Shown here: piece after piece, positions 52,531 through 60,127 of the stretch | How positions within the stretch are numbered: position 1 is the first letter of the stretch | Layout: each line of letters starts with the position of its first letter | Assembly: GCA_019422065.1 (NCBI GenBank) | Contig: JAHZEA010000007.1 | Location: 57,673-121,672, forward strand | Direction: 5' to 3' | Source: Lachnospiraceae bacterium | GTDB lineage: Bacteria > Bacillota > Clostridia > Lachnospirales > Anaerotignaceae | Length of the DNA stretch: 64,000 bases | Translations under genes and position numbers: made by a program | The notes under the pieces: generated by a model | Seen by the model: only the letters and a program-made list of their open reading frames with translations | Database searches by the model: none | Told to the model about the DNA's origin: nothing

Positions 52531-53434
52531 TATAAACACGAAAATTAATATATGCGGCGTTGAAATGAAAAACCCTGTTACCACAGCTTCAGGCACATTT
52601 GGTTCAGGCCGTGAGTTTTCGGAATTTGTTGATTTAAATAAATTGGGAGCCGTTACTGTTAAAGGCGTTGCGGCAGAACCGTGGAAAGGTAATAATGCGC
52701 CAAGAATAGCCGAGGTTTACGGCGGTATGCTTAATTCTGTAGGACTTCAAAACCCGGGAGCGGAGTATTTTATTAACAACGATATTCCGTTTTTAAGACA
52801 GTTTGACACTAAAATAATAGTAAATATTTGCGGCCATTCTATAGAGGAATACTGCAGGGCGGCTGAAATGCTTTCAGATAGTGATGTGGATTTGTTTGAG
52901 CTTAATATTTCATGTCCTAATGTAAGCCAAGGTGGAATAACATTCGGTACAGTGCCTTCTATGGCAGAAAAAGTTGTATCAGAAGTTAAGAAATACTGCA
53001 AAAAACCGCTTATAGTTAAGCTTACACCTAATGTAACTGATATTACAGAAATAGCAAGAGCGGCAGTAAGCGGCGGCGCTGACGGTTTATCGTTAATAAA
53101 TACTCTTTTAGGCATGAAAATAGATATTAAAAGACGTAAACCGGTGCTTTTCAATAAAGTAGGCGGCTTTTCCGGCCCGGCAGTTAAGCCTGTTGCTGTT
53201 AGAATGGTTTATCAGGTATGCAAAGCTGTTAATGTGCCTGTAATAGGTATGGGTGGCATATCTAACTATGAAGATGCCATTGAGTTTATAATGGCAGGTG
53301 CAACAGCTGTAGCTGTAGGTACGGCAAACTTCAGTAATCCTTTTGCCACAGTGGAGATTGTTGAAGGAATTGAAAAGTATATGATTGAAAACGGTATTAA
53401 AGATTTGTCTGAAATACGAGGCATTATAGACTGA
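52523..53434 (+). CDS. pyrD: Dihydroorotate dehydrogenase, catalytic subunit (class 1B)
   Basis: Oxidises dihydroorotate to orotate on FMN. It has 303 residues, ATG 52523, overlapping pyrK by 8 bp. PVTTASGTFGSGREFSEF starts the barrel, and the catalytic Cys is in ELNISCPNV (class 1 enzymes use Cys, class 2 Ser). FMN phosphate site: PVIGMGGISNYEDAIEFI. Pairing with pyrK confirms class 1B. Confidence 0.96.
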   Translation: MSNINTKINICGVEMKNPVTTASGTFGSGREFSEFVDLNKLGAVTVKGVAAEPWKGNNAPRIAEVYGGMLNSVGLQNPGAEYFINNDIPFLRQFDTKIIVNICGHSIEEYCRAAEMLSDSDVDLFELNISCPNVSQGGITFGTVPSMAEKVVSEVKKYCKKPLIVKLTPNVTDITEIARAAVSGGADGLSLINTLLGMKIDIKRRKPVLFNKVGGFSGPAVKPVAVRMVYQVCKAVNVPVIGMGGISNYEDAIEFIMAGATAVAVGTANFSNPFATVEIVEGIEKYMIENGIKDLSEIRGIID

Positions 53435-53448
53435 TGAGGGGGATAAAT

Positions 53449-54111
53449 ATGCTGGATTCTGCTAAAATTGAATTTATAGAATTTATGATGAGCGCTGATG
53501 TTTTAAGGTTTGGAAGCTTTGTTACAAAAAGCGGCAGAAATACACCGTATTTTGTAAATACAGGCAACTACAAAACAGGTAAACAGATTGCTACTTTAGC
53601 AAAATTTTATTCAAAACTTATTAAAGATACATGCGGCACAGACTTTGACGCTATGTTTGGCCCAGCTTATAAGGGTATTCCTCTTGTGGCTGCAACAGCG
53701 GCTAATCTTTGCACAGAATACGGAATTGATAAACCATATTTCTTTAACAGAAAAGAGAAAAAAGACCACGGCGAAGGCGGTAATCTTGTAGGATACGCTC
53801 CTAAAGACGGCGACAAGATTGTAATAGTAGAAGATGTTATTACAGCTGGAACTGCCATAAGAGAGACAATGCCTGTACTTAAATCAGCCGCAGATGTAAA
53901 AGTTACAGATATGTTTATTTCTGTAAACCGCTGTGAAGTTGGTGCAAACAGCAATAAAACAGCTGTTATGGAAGTTAAGGAAGAATTTGGCCTTAATGTT
54001 CATGCAATTATAACTGTTGCTGATATACACGAGTACCTTAAAACAAAAGGAACATACGGCGATGTACTTAAGCATATGGAAGAATATATGGATAAATATT
54101 GTATTTTATAA
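53449..54111 (+). CDS. pyrE: Orotate phosphoribosyltransferase
   Basis: Joins orotate with PRPP to give OMP. It has 220 residues; ATG 53449 was chosen for GAGGGGG before it (another in-frame ATG overlaps the pyrD stop). PRPP-binding motif IVIVEDVITAGTAIRE is near residue 125, and the catalytic loop is KEKKDHGEGGNLVG. Last gene of pyrC-F-carA-B-K-D-E. The operon lacks pyrB/pyrI (aspartate carbamoyltransferase), which must be elsewhere. Confidence 0.96.
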   Translation: MLDSAKIEFIEFMMSADVLRFGSFVTKSGRNTPYFVNTGNYKTGKQIATLAKFYSKLIKDTCGTDFDAMFGPAYKGIPLVAATAANLCTEYGIDKPYFFNRKEKKDHGEGGNLVGYAPKDGDKIVIVEDVITAGTAIRETMPVLKSAADVKVTDMFISVNRCEVGANSNKTAVMEVKEEFGLNVHAIITVADIHEYLKTKGTYGDVLKHMEEYMDKYCIL

Positions 54112-54121
54112 TAATTAAATG

Positions 54122-54149
54122 ACAAAAAAGTAAAAATTTTACTTTTTGT
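54122..54149 (+). terminator. AT-only hairpin after pyrE
   Basis: AAAAAGTAAAA is followed directly by TTTTACTTTTT: a tight, weak hairpin with T-run, perhaps a partial terminator. Confidence 0.35.
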
Positions 54150-54150
54150 A

Positions 54151-54179
54151 TTGAAAAAAATACAGTTACAGAATATAAT
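54151..54179 (+). promoter_or_regulatory. panC promoter
   Basis: TTGAAA (54151-54156), 17-bp spacer, TATAAT (54174-54179). The expected start (about 54186) falls inside the 5' arm of the following hairpin. Confidence 0.65.
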
Positions 54180-54182
54180 AAC

Positions 54183-54212
54183 AAAAGCATGCTAAATTAA
54201 GCATGCTTTTTT
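54183..54212 (+). terminator. Intrinsic terminator of the pyr operon overlapping the panC start site
   Basis: AAAAGCATGCT (54183-54193) pairs with AGCATGCTTTT (54200-54210), with T6 run. It would end pyr transcripts, while panC transcripts starting within its 5' arm would form only part of it. Confidence 0.82.
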
Positions 54213-54239
54213 AAAATAAAATAAAGCGAGGCGTAAAAA

Positions 54240-55082
54240 TTGAAAGTAGTACACACTATTAATGAAACGCGTGAAATCATTAAAAACTGGAGAAAAGAAG
54301 GACTTACTGTAGGTCTTGTGCCAACAATGGGATTCCTTCACGAGGGGCATAAAAGCCTTATAACACGTGCTGTAAAAGAAAACGACAGAGTTGTTGTAAG
54401 TGTTTTTGTAAACCCTATTCAGTTTGGAGCAAATGAGGATTTGTCAGTATATCCAAGGGACATAGATAAGGACTTTGCTCTTTGCCAAGACGCCGGTGCC
54501 GATTTTATATTTAATCCTTCACCGGAAGAAATGTATTTTGATAATTTTTCTACTTATGTAGATGCTGGTGATGTTACAAAGGAGCTTTGCGGCAAAAGCA
54601 GACCTATTCATTTCAGAGGTGTGTGCACTGTTGTTACAAAGCTTTTAAATATAGTTAAGCCTGACAGGGCATATTTTGGCCAGAAGGATGCTCAGCAGTT
54701 GGCAATAGTTAAGCGTATGGTACGCGACTTAAATGTTGATGTTGAAATTATAGGCTGTCCTATAATAAGAGAAGAAGACGGTCTTGCTAAAAGCTCCAGA
54801 AATGTTTACCTTAACCCTGAAGAAAGAAAGGCCGCAGTTATACTGCATAAAGCCCTTACAAAAGGTGAGGAAATGGTAAAAGCAGGGGAAAAAGAGCCTT
54901 CTGTAATTATTAAAGCTGTAAGCGATATTATAAATACTGAAAAGCTTGCTAAAATAGATTATGTTGATGTTGTAAGTTTTCCGGAAATAGAGCATATTGC
55001 TAAAATAGACAGGCCTGCTCTTGTGGCTGTTGCAGTTTACATAGGTAAAACAAGACTTATAGATAACTTTATAGTAGAATGA
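54240..55082 (+). CDS. panC: Pantothenate synthetase
   Basis: ATP-dependent joining of pantoate and beta-alanine. It has 280 residues, TTG 54240 after GAGGCG. VPTMGFLHEGHKSLI holds the HxGH ATP motif, FVNPIQFGANEDLSVYPR binds pantoate, and YFGQKDAQQLAIVKRMVRDL and SSRNVYL (KMSKS-like) are typical. Full length. panB and panD are not adjacent. Terminator downstream. Confidence 0.95.
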   Translation: MKVVHTINETREIIKNWRKEGLTVGLVPTMGFLHEGHKSLITRAVKENDRVVVSVFVNPIQFGANEDLSVYPRDIDKDFALCQDAGADFIFNPSPEEMYFDNFSTYVDAGDVTKELCGKSRPIHFRGVCTVVTKLLNIVKPDRAYFGQKDAQQLAIVKRMVRDLNVDVEIIGCPIIREEDGLAKSSRNVYLNPEERKAAVILHKALTKGEEMVKAGEKEPSVIIKAVSDIINTEKLAKIDYVDVVSFPEIEHIAKIDRPALVAVAVYIGKTRLIDNFIVE

Positions 55083-55143
55083 AATAAAAGTTATATTTAA
55101 TGTAGATGATTATAAAATTTAAATATTAATTATTTGAATACAT

Positions 55144-55181
55144 AAATGTCCGGAATGTTTTTAATTTCCGGGCATTTATTT
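55144..55181 (+). terminator. Intrinsic terminator after panC
   Basis: AAATGTCCGGAA (55144-55155) pairs with TTCCGGGCATTT (55166-55177, one G-U), then ATTTG. Confidence 0.75.
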
Positions 55182-55270
55182 GTTTTAATAACAGAAGTTT
55201 ATGTATTTTTCTGATATATTTAGTTCAGTAAGTTAATGAATAGTTATAATCTCTAGTAAGGAGCAATACT

Positions 55271-55699
55271 ATGATAAGAGCATTTAAAGATAGTGATTTG
55301 TCTGTAGTTATGCAGATATGGTTTGATACAAATGTGAAAGCGCATAAATTTATACCACAAAAATACTGGCTTGATAATTATGCGGCAGTAAAAGAAATAT
55401 TGCCAAAAGCAGAAGTATATGTGTATGAGGATGATTATCAACACCTAATTATGGGCTTTGTTGGGTTAACGGGAAATTATGTTGCTGGAATTTTTGTAAA
55501 AGAATATGCACAGTCAAAAGGTGTAGGAAAACATTTATTAGACTATGTTAAAACAATTAAAACATACCTTGATTTAAGTGTATATCAGAAAAATATACGA
55601 GCAGTATCATTTTATAAAAGAGAAAAGTTTATTATTCAATCCGAAAATATTGACCATAGTACCAATGAAAAAGAATTTATTATGAGCTGGAACAAATAA
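55271..55699 (+). CDS. GNAT-family N-acetyltransferase
   Basis: A 142-residue cytoplasmic protein, ATG 55271 after AAGGAG. MIRAFKDSDLSVVMQIWFDT begins the fold, and acetyl-CoA binding motif A is VKEYAQSKGVGKHLLDYV (Q/R-x-x-G-x-G/A form). LSVYQKNIRAVSFYKREKF is motif B with the catalytic-type Tyr. It resembles YjaB-like members; substrate unknown. Codon use is slightly more AT-rich than the neighbouring biosynthetic genes, fitting an accessory gene. Confidence 0.88.
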   Translation: MIRAFKDSDLSVVMQIWFDTNVKAHKFIPQKYWLDNYAAVKEILPKAEVYVYEDDYQHLIMGFVGLTGNYVAGIFVKEYAQSKGVGKHLLDYVKTIKTYLDLSVYQKNIRAVSFYKREKFIIQSENIDHSTNEKEFIMSWNK

Positions 55700-55764
55700 A
55701 TTCAAATTTAATATTTTGTAAAAGTAGTTTAGCAGTAAATAGCTGATATTATTTATTAATAAAA

Positions 55765-55797
55765 AATCCTCTGTATATTGTAATTATACAGAGGATT
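55765..55797 (-). terminator. Terminator of the leftward accessory cluster
   Basis: AATCCTCTGTATA pairs with TATACAGAGGATT; the T-run is on the minus strand (A6 at 55761-55766 on +). Confidence 0.85.
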
Positions 55798-55843
55798 AAC
55801 TTATTTAGGTTAAAAAGCAGTTATAAACCGAATTTTGTATTGA

Positions 55844-56791
55844 TTAATATTCTTTATCAAATAAAAAGTTATGGTCTTTATCATATACTCTTGTTAAATA
55901 ATACTCGTTGCTGTTTCCATCGTTTAAGATTGTTCCGCTGGTATTAGTACTTAAGCCGAAAAGTGTGTTTTCATAAATATATCCACGGCTGTCTGTTGTA
56001 ACAAGTATTAATCTGAACTTTCCGCTGTTTCCTATATCAAATGTATCGCTTATGTGGATATATGAGTAAACATCACCATTGTTTTCTAATTCACCGGTAT
56101 ATTCTTTTACGGTTTTGTCATTTACTAAGGCTATTGCTTTTGCACTTACTATTTCATAATCAGTGTCGGAGTATTTTGCATAGTTCGCGTTTATATCACC
56201 GTCTAATGTAAGTTTACCGTTTGCAACATCGCTTTTTGAATAATTAAAGTCAGCATAAATGTAAGGGAAAAACGTTTCTTTTGCGTTTATGCTTAAGTTT
56301 TCAAGAGACTCAAAATAAGAAACGCCATTGCTTAATATTTCTATTTTATTCGGGGTTATATCTTTTTCAACAGAGCCAGTATATGTATAAACAAAATTTC
56401 CGTTAGAATATGTCATATCATAAGGCACGTTGTTTATGTATATTTTGGCTGTTGAACCTTCTTTGTACTCCTTAGGTGTAATGTTGAAATTAACTTCAAC
56501 AGTATTATTTTCGGTATTTATTTTGCCCATATCGTAATCGGTTTTTGCCAGTATGCTTGCCGATTCGTTTAAAGAGTTTCTTACATCTGTTGAAATTGAG
56601 CCTATATTTCCGCTAACACTGTTTAAATTATCATTTAATGCATTTAATCTAGTTTGCATTGAATAAATCTGGTCAGCTAAAGACAATGTCTTTAAATAAG
56701 TCAGTCCGCAAAGTATAAGACACAGAACAGATATTATCAATGTTATATTCTTTTTAGGTTTATTAGGCTTAGGGTTTTCGTTATTATCCAT
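55844..56791 (-). CDS. Membrane-anchored extracytoplasmic protein, unknown family
   Basis: A 315-residue protein, ATG 56791 after a strong AAGGAGG. A Lys/Pro/Asn-rich cytoplasmic tail (1-15) and one membrane helix (about 16-34) are followed by a predicted coiled coil (about 38-85: QIYSMQTRLNALNDNLNS and on). A Thr/Asn/Tyr-rich, beta-strand-rich ectodomain makes up the rest, possibly two Ig-like modules (about 90-180 and 185-300). No catalytic motif recognised. The topology suggests a trimeric or dimeric stalked surface protein. It lies 49 bp after ogt in the same direction and has its own terminator. Confidence 0.65.
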   Translation of the reverse strand: MDNNENPKPNKPKKNITLIISVLCLILCGLTYLKTLSLADQIYSMQTRLNALNDNLNSVSGNIGSISTDVRNSLNESASILAKTDYDMGKINTENNTVEVNFNITPKEYKEGSTAKIYINNVPYDMTYSNGNFVYTYTGSVEKDITPNKIEILSNGVSYFESLENLSINAKETFFPYIYADFNYSKSDVANGKLTLDGDINANYAKYSDTDYEIVSAKAIALVNDKTVKEYTGELENNGDVYSYIHISDTFDIGNSGKFRLILVTTDSRGYIYENTLFGLSTNTSGTILNDGNSNEYYLTRVYDKDHNFLFDKEY

Positions 56792-56840
56792 AATTTCGCC
56801 TCCTTAAATTTTTGCTTATATTCTCTAGTTTTTCAAATTT

Positions 56841-57302
56841 TTAACTGTTTTCTTTTTCAAGCTTTAAAAGGGCTTCTTTGCGCCATATTTCACCGCCATA
56901 GCCTACTAAATCGCCATTTGAGCCTATTACTCTATGACATGGTATAACTATCCAAATTTTGTTTTTATTGTTGGCTCCACCAACGGCTCTGCATGCATTA
57001 GGCTTGTCTATGGCTATTGCCACATCTTTATAGCTTACTGTTTTTCCGTAAGGTATTTCCATTAACTTACGCCAAACGGATTTTTGAAATTCAGTTCCGT
57101 TAAGTATTAACTTTAAGTCAAATTCCTTACGCTTTCCGTCAAAATATTCTTCTAACTGTACTATGCATTTTTTCATTTCATCTGTTATATATTCTGAGTC
57201 TTTATCAGGAATATCAACAGTTTTTATTGAAAGTATGCCTTCGTCATTTCCTTCTATTCTTACAAAGCCTAATTTTGATTTAAAACAGCAGTGATATGGC
57301 AT
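56841..57302 (-). CDS. ogt: Methylated-DNA--[protein]-cysteine S-methyltransferase
   Basis: Suicide repair of O6-methylguanine in DNA. It has 153 residues; ATG 57302 was chosen for AAAGGAG 8-9 bp before it. The active Cys is in WIVIPCHRVIGSNG, with the helix-turn-helix Arg finger in NACRAVGGANNKN. The short single-domain Ogt form, without an Ada N-terminal domain. Sits between two surface-protein genes with no obvious functional link. Confidence 0.94.
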   Translation of the reverse strand: MPYHCCFKSKLGFVRIEGNDEGILSIKTVDIPDKDSEYITDEMKKCIVQLEEYFDGKRKEFDLKLILNGTEFQKSVWRKLMEIPYGKTVSYKDVAIAIDKPNACRAVGGANNKNKIWIVIPCHRVIGSNGDLVGYGGEIWRKEALLKLEKENS

Positions 57303-57332
57303 AAAAAACACTCCTTTCATGTTCTTAATGAT

Positions 57333-57338
57333 ATTTTA
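57333..57338 (-). promoter_or_regulatory. Possible extended -10 promoter of ogt
   Basis: TGTTAAAAT on the minus strand (-10 hexamer at 57338-57333), 31 bp before the ogt start; no clear -35. Confidence 0.4.
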
Positions 57339-57377
57339 ACATATAAAACATTACAGGAGTATAAAAAAGAAATTTTG

Positions 57378-58289
57378 TCATTTATTTGTAATTTCAGCAA
57401 AAGCAGAATTTAATTCGGGTACTGATAATATACTGTAATCACATGGTTTTATATTTTTGTTTTGTGTATCAAGCATATTTTCGTCGAAATATATAACGGC
57501 GGATAAATTAGGAACCAAAGAGCATAAATCGTTATAAAAATATTCTATGAACTTTTCGGCGCCTTCAATCATGTATGTGTGCTCATAGTTATCAAAATGG
57601 TTTACGCCGAATTGTGTGATAATTACAGGTTTTTCTGGTACGGAATTTTCGCATAATGCTTTAAAATTCTGTATTTCTTCTATGGAGTCGTAAGGTGATG
57701 AAAATATGCAGTTTAAACCTATAAAATCAATTTGAGTTTTGTTAGGAAAATATTCGCTATAAGAAATATTATTTAATGCATCGAAACTCCAAATAATTTT
57801 GGAATTGGGAGAGGCTTTTTTTATTAAAGATACAAAATTTGAAAAATCGGTTTTGTATTTACTGCTTTCAACATCACCATAACAGGGGAAAACATTATAA
57901 GTTGCAGGTATATTTATTTTTGCGGCTTGGTTAGCAAAACGAATCATATCGGCTGTATTTTCGCTGTAGTTTACTGTTATAATAGGTGTTTTACTTTCGC
58001 TGAAGCATTTTAGCAGGAAATTTGAAGGAAAAGGCTCGGTTATATCAACATTTACTGAATAATAAGAAATATTGTCTAATTCTTTTTCTGTTGAAGTTAT
58101 ATTGTCAGCATTAATAAACCTTTGAGATGCAAGGCCATATTGGAAACTGTTTTCTGCTGAAATTTCTTCGTTAACAGGCGGGCTGTTTTTAGTGTTGTTT
58201 ACAAAAACAGCAGGCTCCTTTTTCTCGTTATCATTGCATGAAGTAAGTAAAAGTGAGAATAAAATTGTAATAATAATTGTTTTTTTCAT
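57378..58289 (-). CDS. Lipoprotein with degenerate GH26-like barrel
   Basis: A 303-residue protein, ATG 58289 after AAAGGAG. Lipoprotein signal with lipobox LTSC (Cys18). After a linker (19-50), residues about 55-300 look like a glycoside hydrolase clan A barrel of the GH26 kind: SKIIWSFDALNN (GH26: W-v-W/F-s/n-P-n), YFPNKTQIDFIGLNCI (yYPGd-yVDwvGl) and KPVIITQFGVNHF (KPimiaEfG). The Glu nucleophile position is Gln, and no acid/base Glu is seen in TYNVFPCYGD, so catalysis is doubtful. It may be a sugar-binding or scaffold lipoprotein. Family assignment is by motif likeness only. Confidence 0.6.
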   Translation of the reverse strand: MKKTIIITILFSLLLTSCNDNEKKEPAVFVNNTKNSPPVNEEISAENSFQYGLASQRFINADNITSTEKELDNISYYSVNVDITEPFPSNFLLKCFSESKTPIITVNYSENTADMIRFANQAAKINIPATYNVFPCYGDVESSKYKTDFSNFVSLIKKASPNSKIIWSFDALNNISYSEYFPNKTQIDFIGLNCIFSSPYDSIEEIQNFKALCENSVPEKPVIITQFGVNHFDNYEHTYMIEGAEKFIEYFYNDLCSLVPNLSAVIYFDENMLDTQNKNIKPCDYSILSVPELNSAFAEITNK

Positions 58290-58386
58290 ATATATTCTCC
58301 TTTAAAAAGGTAGTTTTTACAGTAATATTTTTAACTTTTGTGAATATATTTATACATGGCGCAATAAAGTTTTGGAGATGAGAAGT

Positions 58387-59526
58387 GTGAGAAAAAAGGA
58401 CAACTTTAAACTTGCGGCGTTTTTGCGCAGTACAATACTTGGCTTAATGGTTGTAGCTGTCTGTTTTGGGGCTGCATTAAGATATATGACAGAGTTTTAC
58501 GCATCGCCAATGCCTACAAACTCAGTTAAAAATACAGGCGTAATAGTTGAAAACACATCTGATAGCCAAAACAACATGGCTGCGTCTGTAACTACTGAAA
58601 ATACTCAAAATGCATCTTCCTCGAATGCAGAACAAAATACTGAAAATTCGGTTTTTGTAAGCACTCTTTCGGAAGAAGAACTTAAGCTTCAGCCTGAAAC
58701 CGATACAAATTATGCTACAGATATAAAGAAAGTCAGCCTTACAGAAGATGATATAAATAAACTTAAAGATTTTAGTTATCTTAAAAGTAATTTTTACATA
58801 GTTGACCAAAGAACAGACCTTTTGGAAAGTGATATAAATGTTGATGAGTTTTTGAATATGGATTTAACTATAGATAAAAATTCCGACGGACCTAAGGTGC
58901 TTATATTTCATACCCATTCAAGCGAAATGTATGCCGACAGTGACCCGTCAAAGGGTGTAGAAGAAGGTATTTGGGGTGTAGGTGAGGAGCTTAAAAATAT
59001 ACTTGAAAATAAGTATGGTATTGAAGTTTTGCACGATACAGGAAGATATGATGTAGTAGACGGTAAAAATCAGATTTTAGGCGCGTACGAAAGAATGGAG
59101 CCGGCCATAGAAAAAATTTTGGAACAATATCCGTCTATTGAGCTGGTAATAGATATGCACAGAGATGGTGTTAACGAAGATGTGCACCTTATAGACGAGG
59201 TAAACGGCAAAACTTGCGCCAAAATTATGTTTTTTAACGGCTTATGCCGGCTTAATGAAAACGGCGTTTTAAGCGATATAACAAGCCTTCCTAACCAATA
59301 TTTAAAAGAAAATCTTGCTTTAAGTTTTAATTTGCAGGTAACGGCAAATAAACTTTATCCGGATTTTACAAGAAAAATTTACATAAATGCTTACAGATAC
59401 AGTTTGCATATGAAGCCGAAATCTCTTTTAATTGAAGTTGGCGCCCAGACTAATACAAAACAAGAGGCTAAAAACTCAATGGAGCCTTTAGCAGACATTT
59501 TAAGCAGGGTAATATTGTCTGAATAA
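58387..59526 (+). CDS. spoIIP: Stage II sporulation protein P
   Basis: Peptidoglycan amidase/endopeptidase that with SpoIID and SpoIIM drives engulfment of the forespore. It has 379 residues; GTG 58387 was chosen for spacing from GGAG (ATG 58378 and TTG 58372 are in frame). An N-terminal membrane anchor (about 12-34) is followed by a Ser/Asn/Thr/Glu-rich linker (about 45-110) and the SpoIIP domain (about 165-375). VLIFHTHSSEMY and VIDMHRDGVNED carry the zinc-site His and Glu residues, and LLIEVGAQTNTKQEA is the conserved C-terminal motif. Expected to be sigma-E/forespore controlled; no clear sigma-E promoter was identified. Followed 1 bp later by a CmpB-like gene. Confidence 0.93.
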   Translation: MRKKDNFKLAAFLRSTILGLMVVAVCFGAALRYMTEFYASPMPTNSVKNTGVIVENTSDSQNNMAASVTTENTQNASSSNAEQNTENSVFVSTLSEEELKLQPETDTNYATDIKKVSLTEDDINKLKDFSYLKSNFYIVDQRTDLLESDINVDEFLNMDLTIDKNSDGPKVLIFHTHSSEMYADSDPSKGVEEGIWGVGEELKNILENKYGIEVLHDTGRYDVVDGKNQILGAYERMEPAIEKILEQYPSIELVIDMHRDGVNEDVHLIDEVNGKTCAKIMFFNGLCRLNENGVLSDITSLPNQYLKENLALSFNLQVTANKLYPDFTRKIYINAYRYSLHMKPKSLLIEVGAQTNTKQEAKNSMEPLADILSRVILSE

Positions 59527-59527
59527 A

Positions 59528-59959
59528 ATGCGGCAAAAAATAAAAAATACAAGTATGATTACAAGATTTTTTTTATACGGTATTGCGGGCTGGGTAATAG
59601 AAATACTATGGACAGCGGCGGCTTCATTAAAAAGGGGTGACAAAAGAATGATAGGCTATACGTCACTTTGGATGATGCCTATATATGGTTCCGCCGTTAT
59701 GTTTGAGCCATTGTATAGTATTATTTATGTCTTACCGGTTTTTATAAGAGGCTTGATATACATGACATGTATTTTTGCGGCAGAATTTTTGTCCGGCTTT
59801 GCCCTTGAAGAAATTATAGGAAGCTGTCCTTGGGATTACAGCAGCGCCAGATATAATGTTTGCGGGCTTATACGTCTTGACTATGCGCCTTGCTGGTTTG
59901 CTGTAGGACTTTTATTTGAGTTTGGATACAAAAATTTAATGCTTGGCGGTATTTTATAA
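59528..59959 (+). CDS. CmpB-like (PF06541-type) small integral membrane protein
   Basis: A 143-residue protein with about four membrane segments. ATG 59528, immediately after the spoIIP stop. FFLYGIAGWVIEILWTAA, the LWMMPIYGSAVMFEPLY segment and GSCPWDYSSARYNVCGLIRLDYAP (W-D-Y-S...N-x-x-G-x-I) are the conserved marks of the family annotated as putative ABC permease CmpB. The name is historical: there is no ATPase nearby. Coupling to spoIIP hints at a sporulation or envelope role (inference). Confidence 0.72.
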   Translation: MRQKIKNTSMITRFFLYGIAGWVIEILWTAAASLKRGDKRMIGYTSLWMMPIYGSAVMFEPLYSIIYVLPVFIRGLIYMTCIFAAEFLSGFALEEIIGSCPWDYSSARYNVCGLIRLDYAPCWFAVGLLFEFGYKNLMLGGIL

Positions 59960-59980
59960 TTTATATTTTGTTTGTATATA

Positions 59981-60023
59981 AAACGGTGATTCCAATTAAA
60001 ATATTGGTATACACCGTTTTTTT
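59981..60023 (+). terminator. Intrinsic terminator after spoIIP operon
   Basis: AAACGGTG...CCAAT pairs with ATTGG...CACCGTTT in a long interrupted hairpin, with T7 run. Confidence 0.82.
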
Positions 60024-60055
60024 ATATTGTGTTTTTAATATAGTAGGCACATGCC

Positions 60056-60084
60056 TTGATATGGCACAAAAAGTATGTTAAAAT
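60056..60084 (+). promoter_or_regulatory. asnB promoter
   Basis: TTGATA (60056-60061), 17-bp spacer, TAAAAT (60079-60084) with extended -10 TGT. Confidence 0.65.
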
Positions 60085-60127
60085 TTGAATGTTAAATTTG
60101 GTATTTATTTATAAAGGAGAGTAATAT

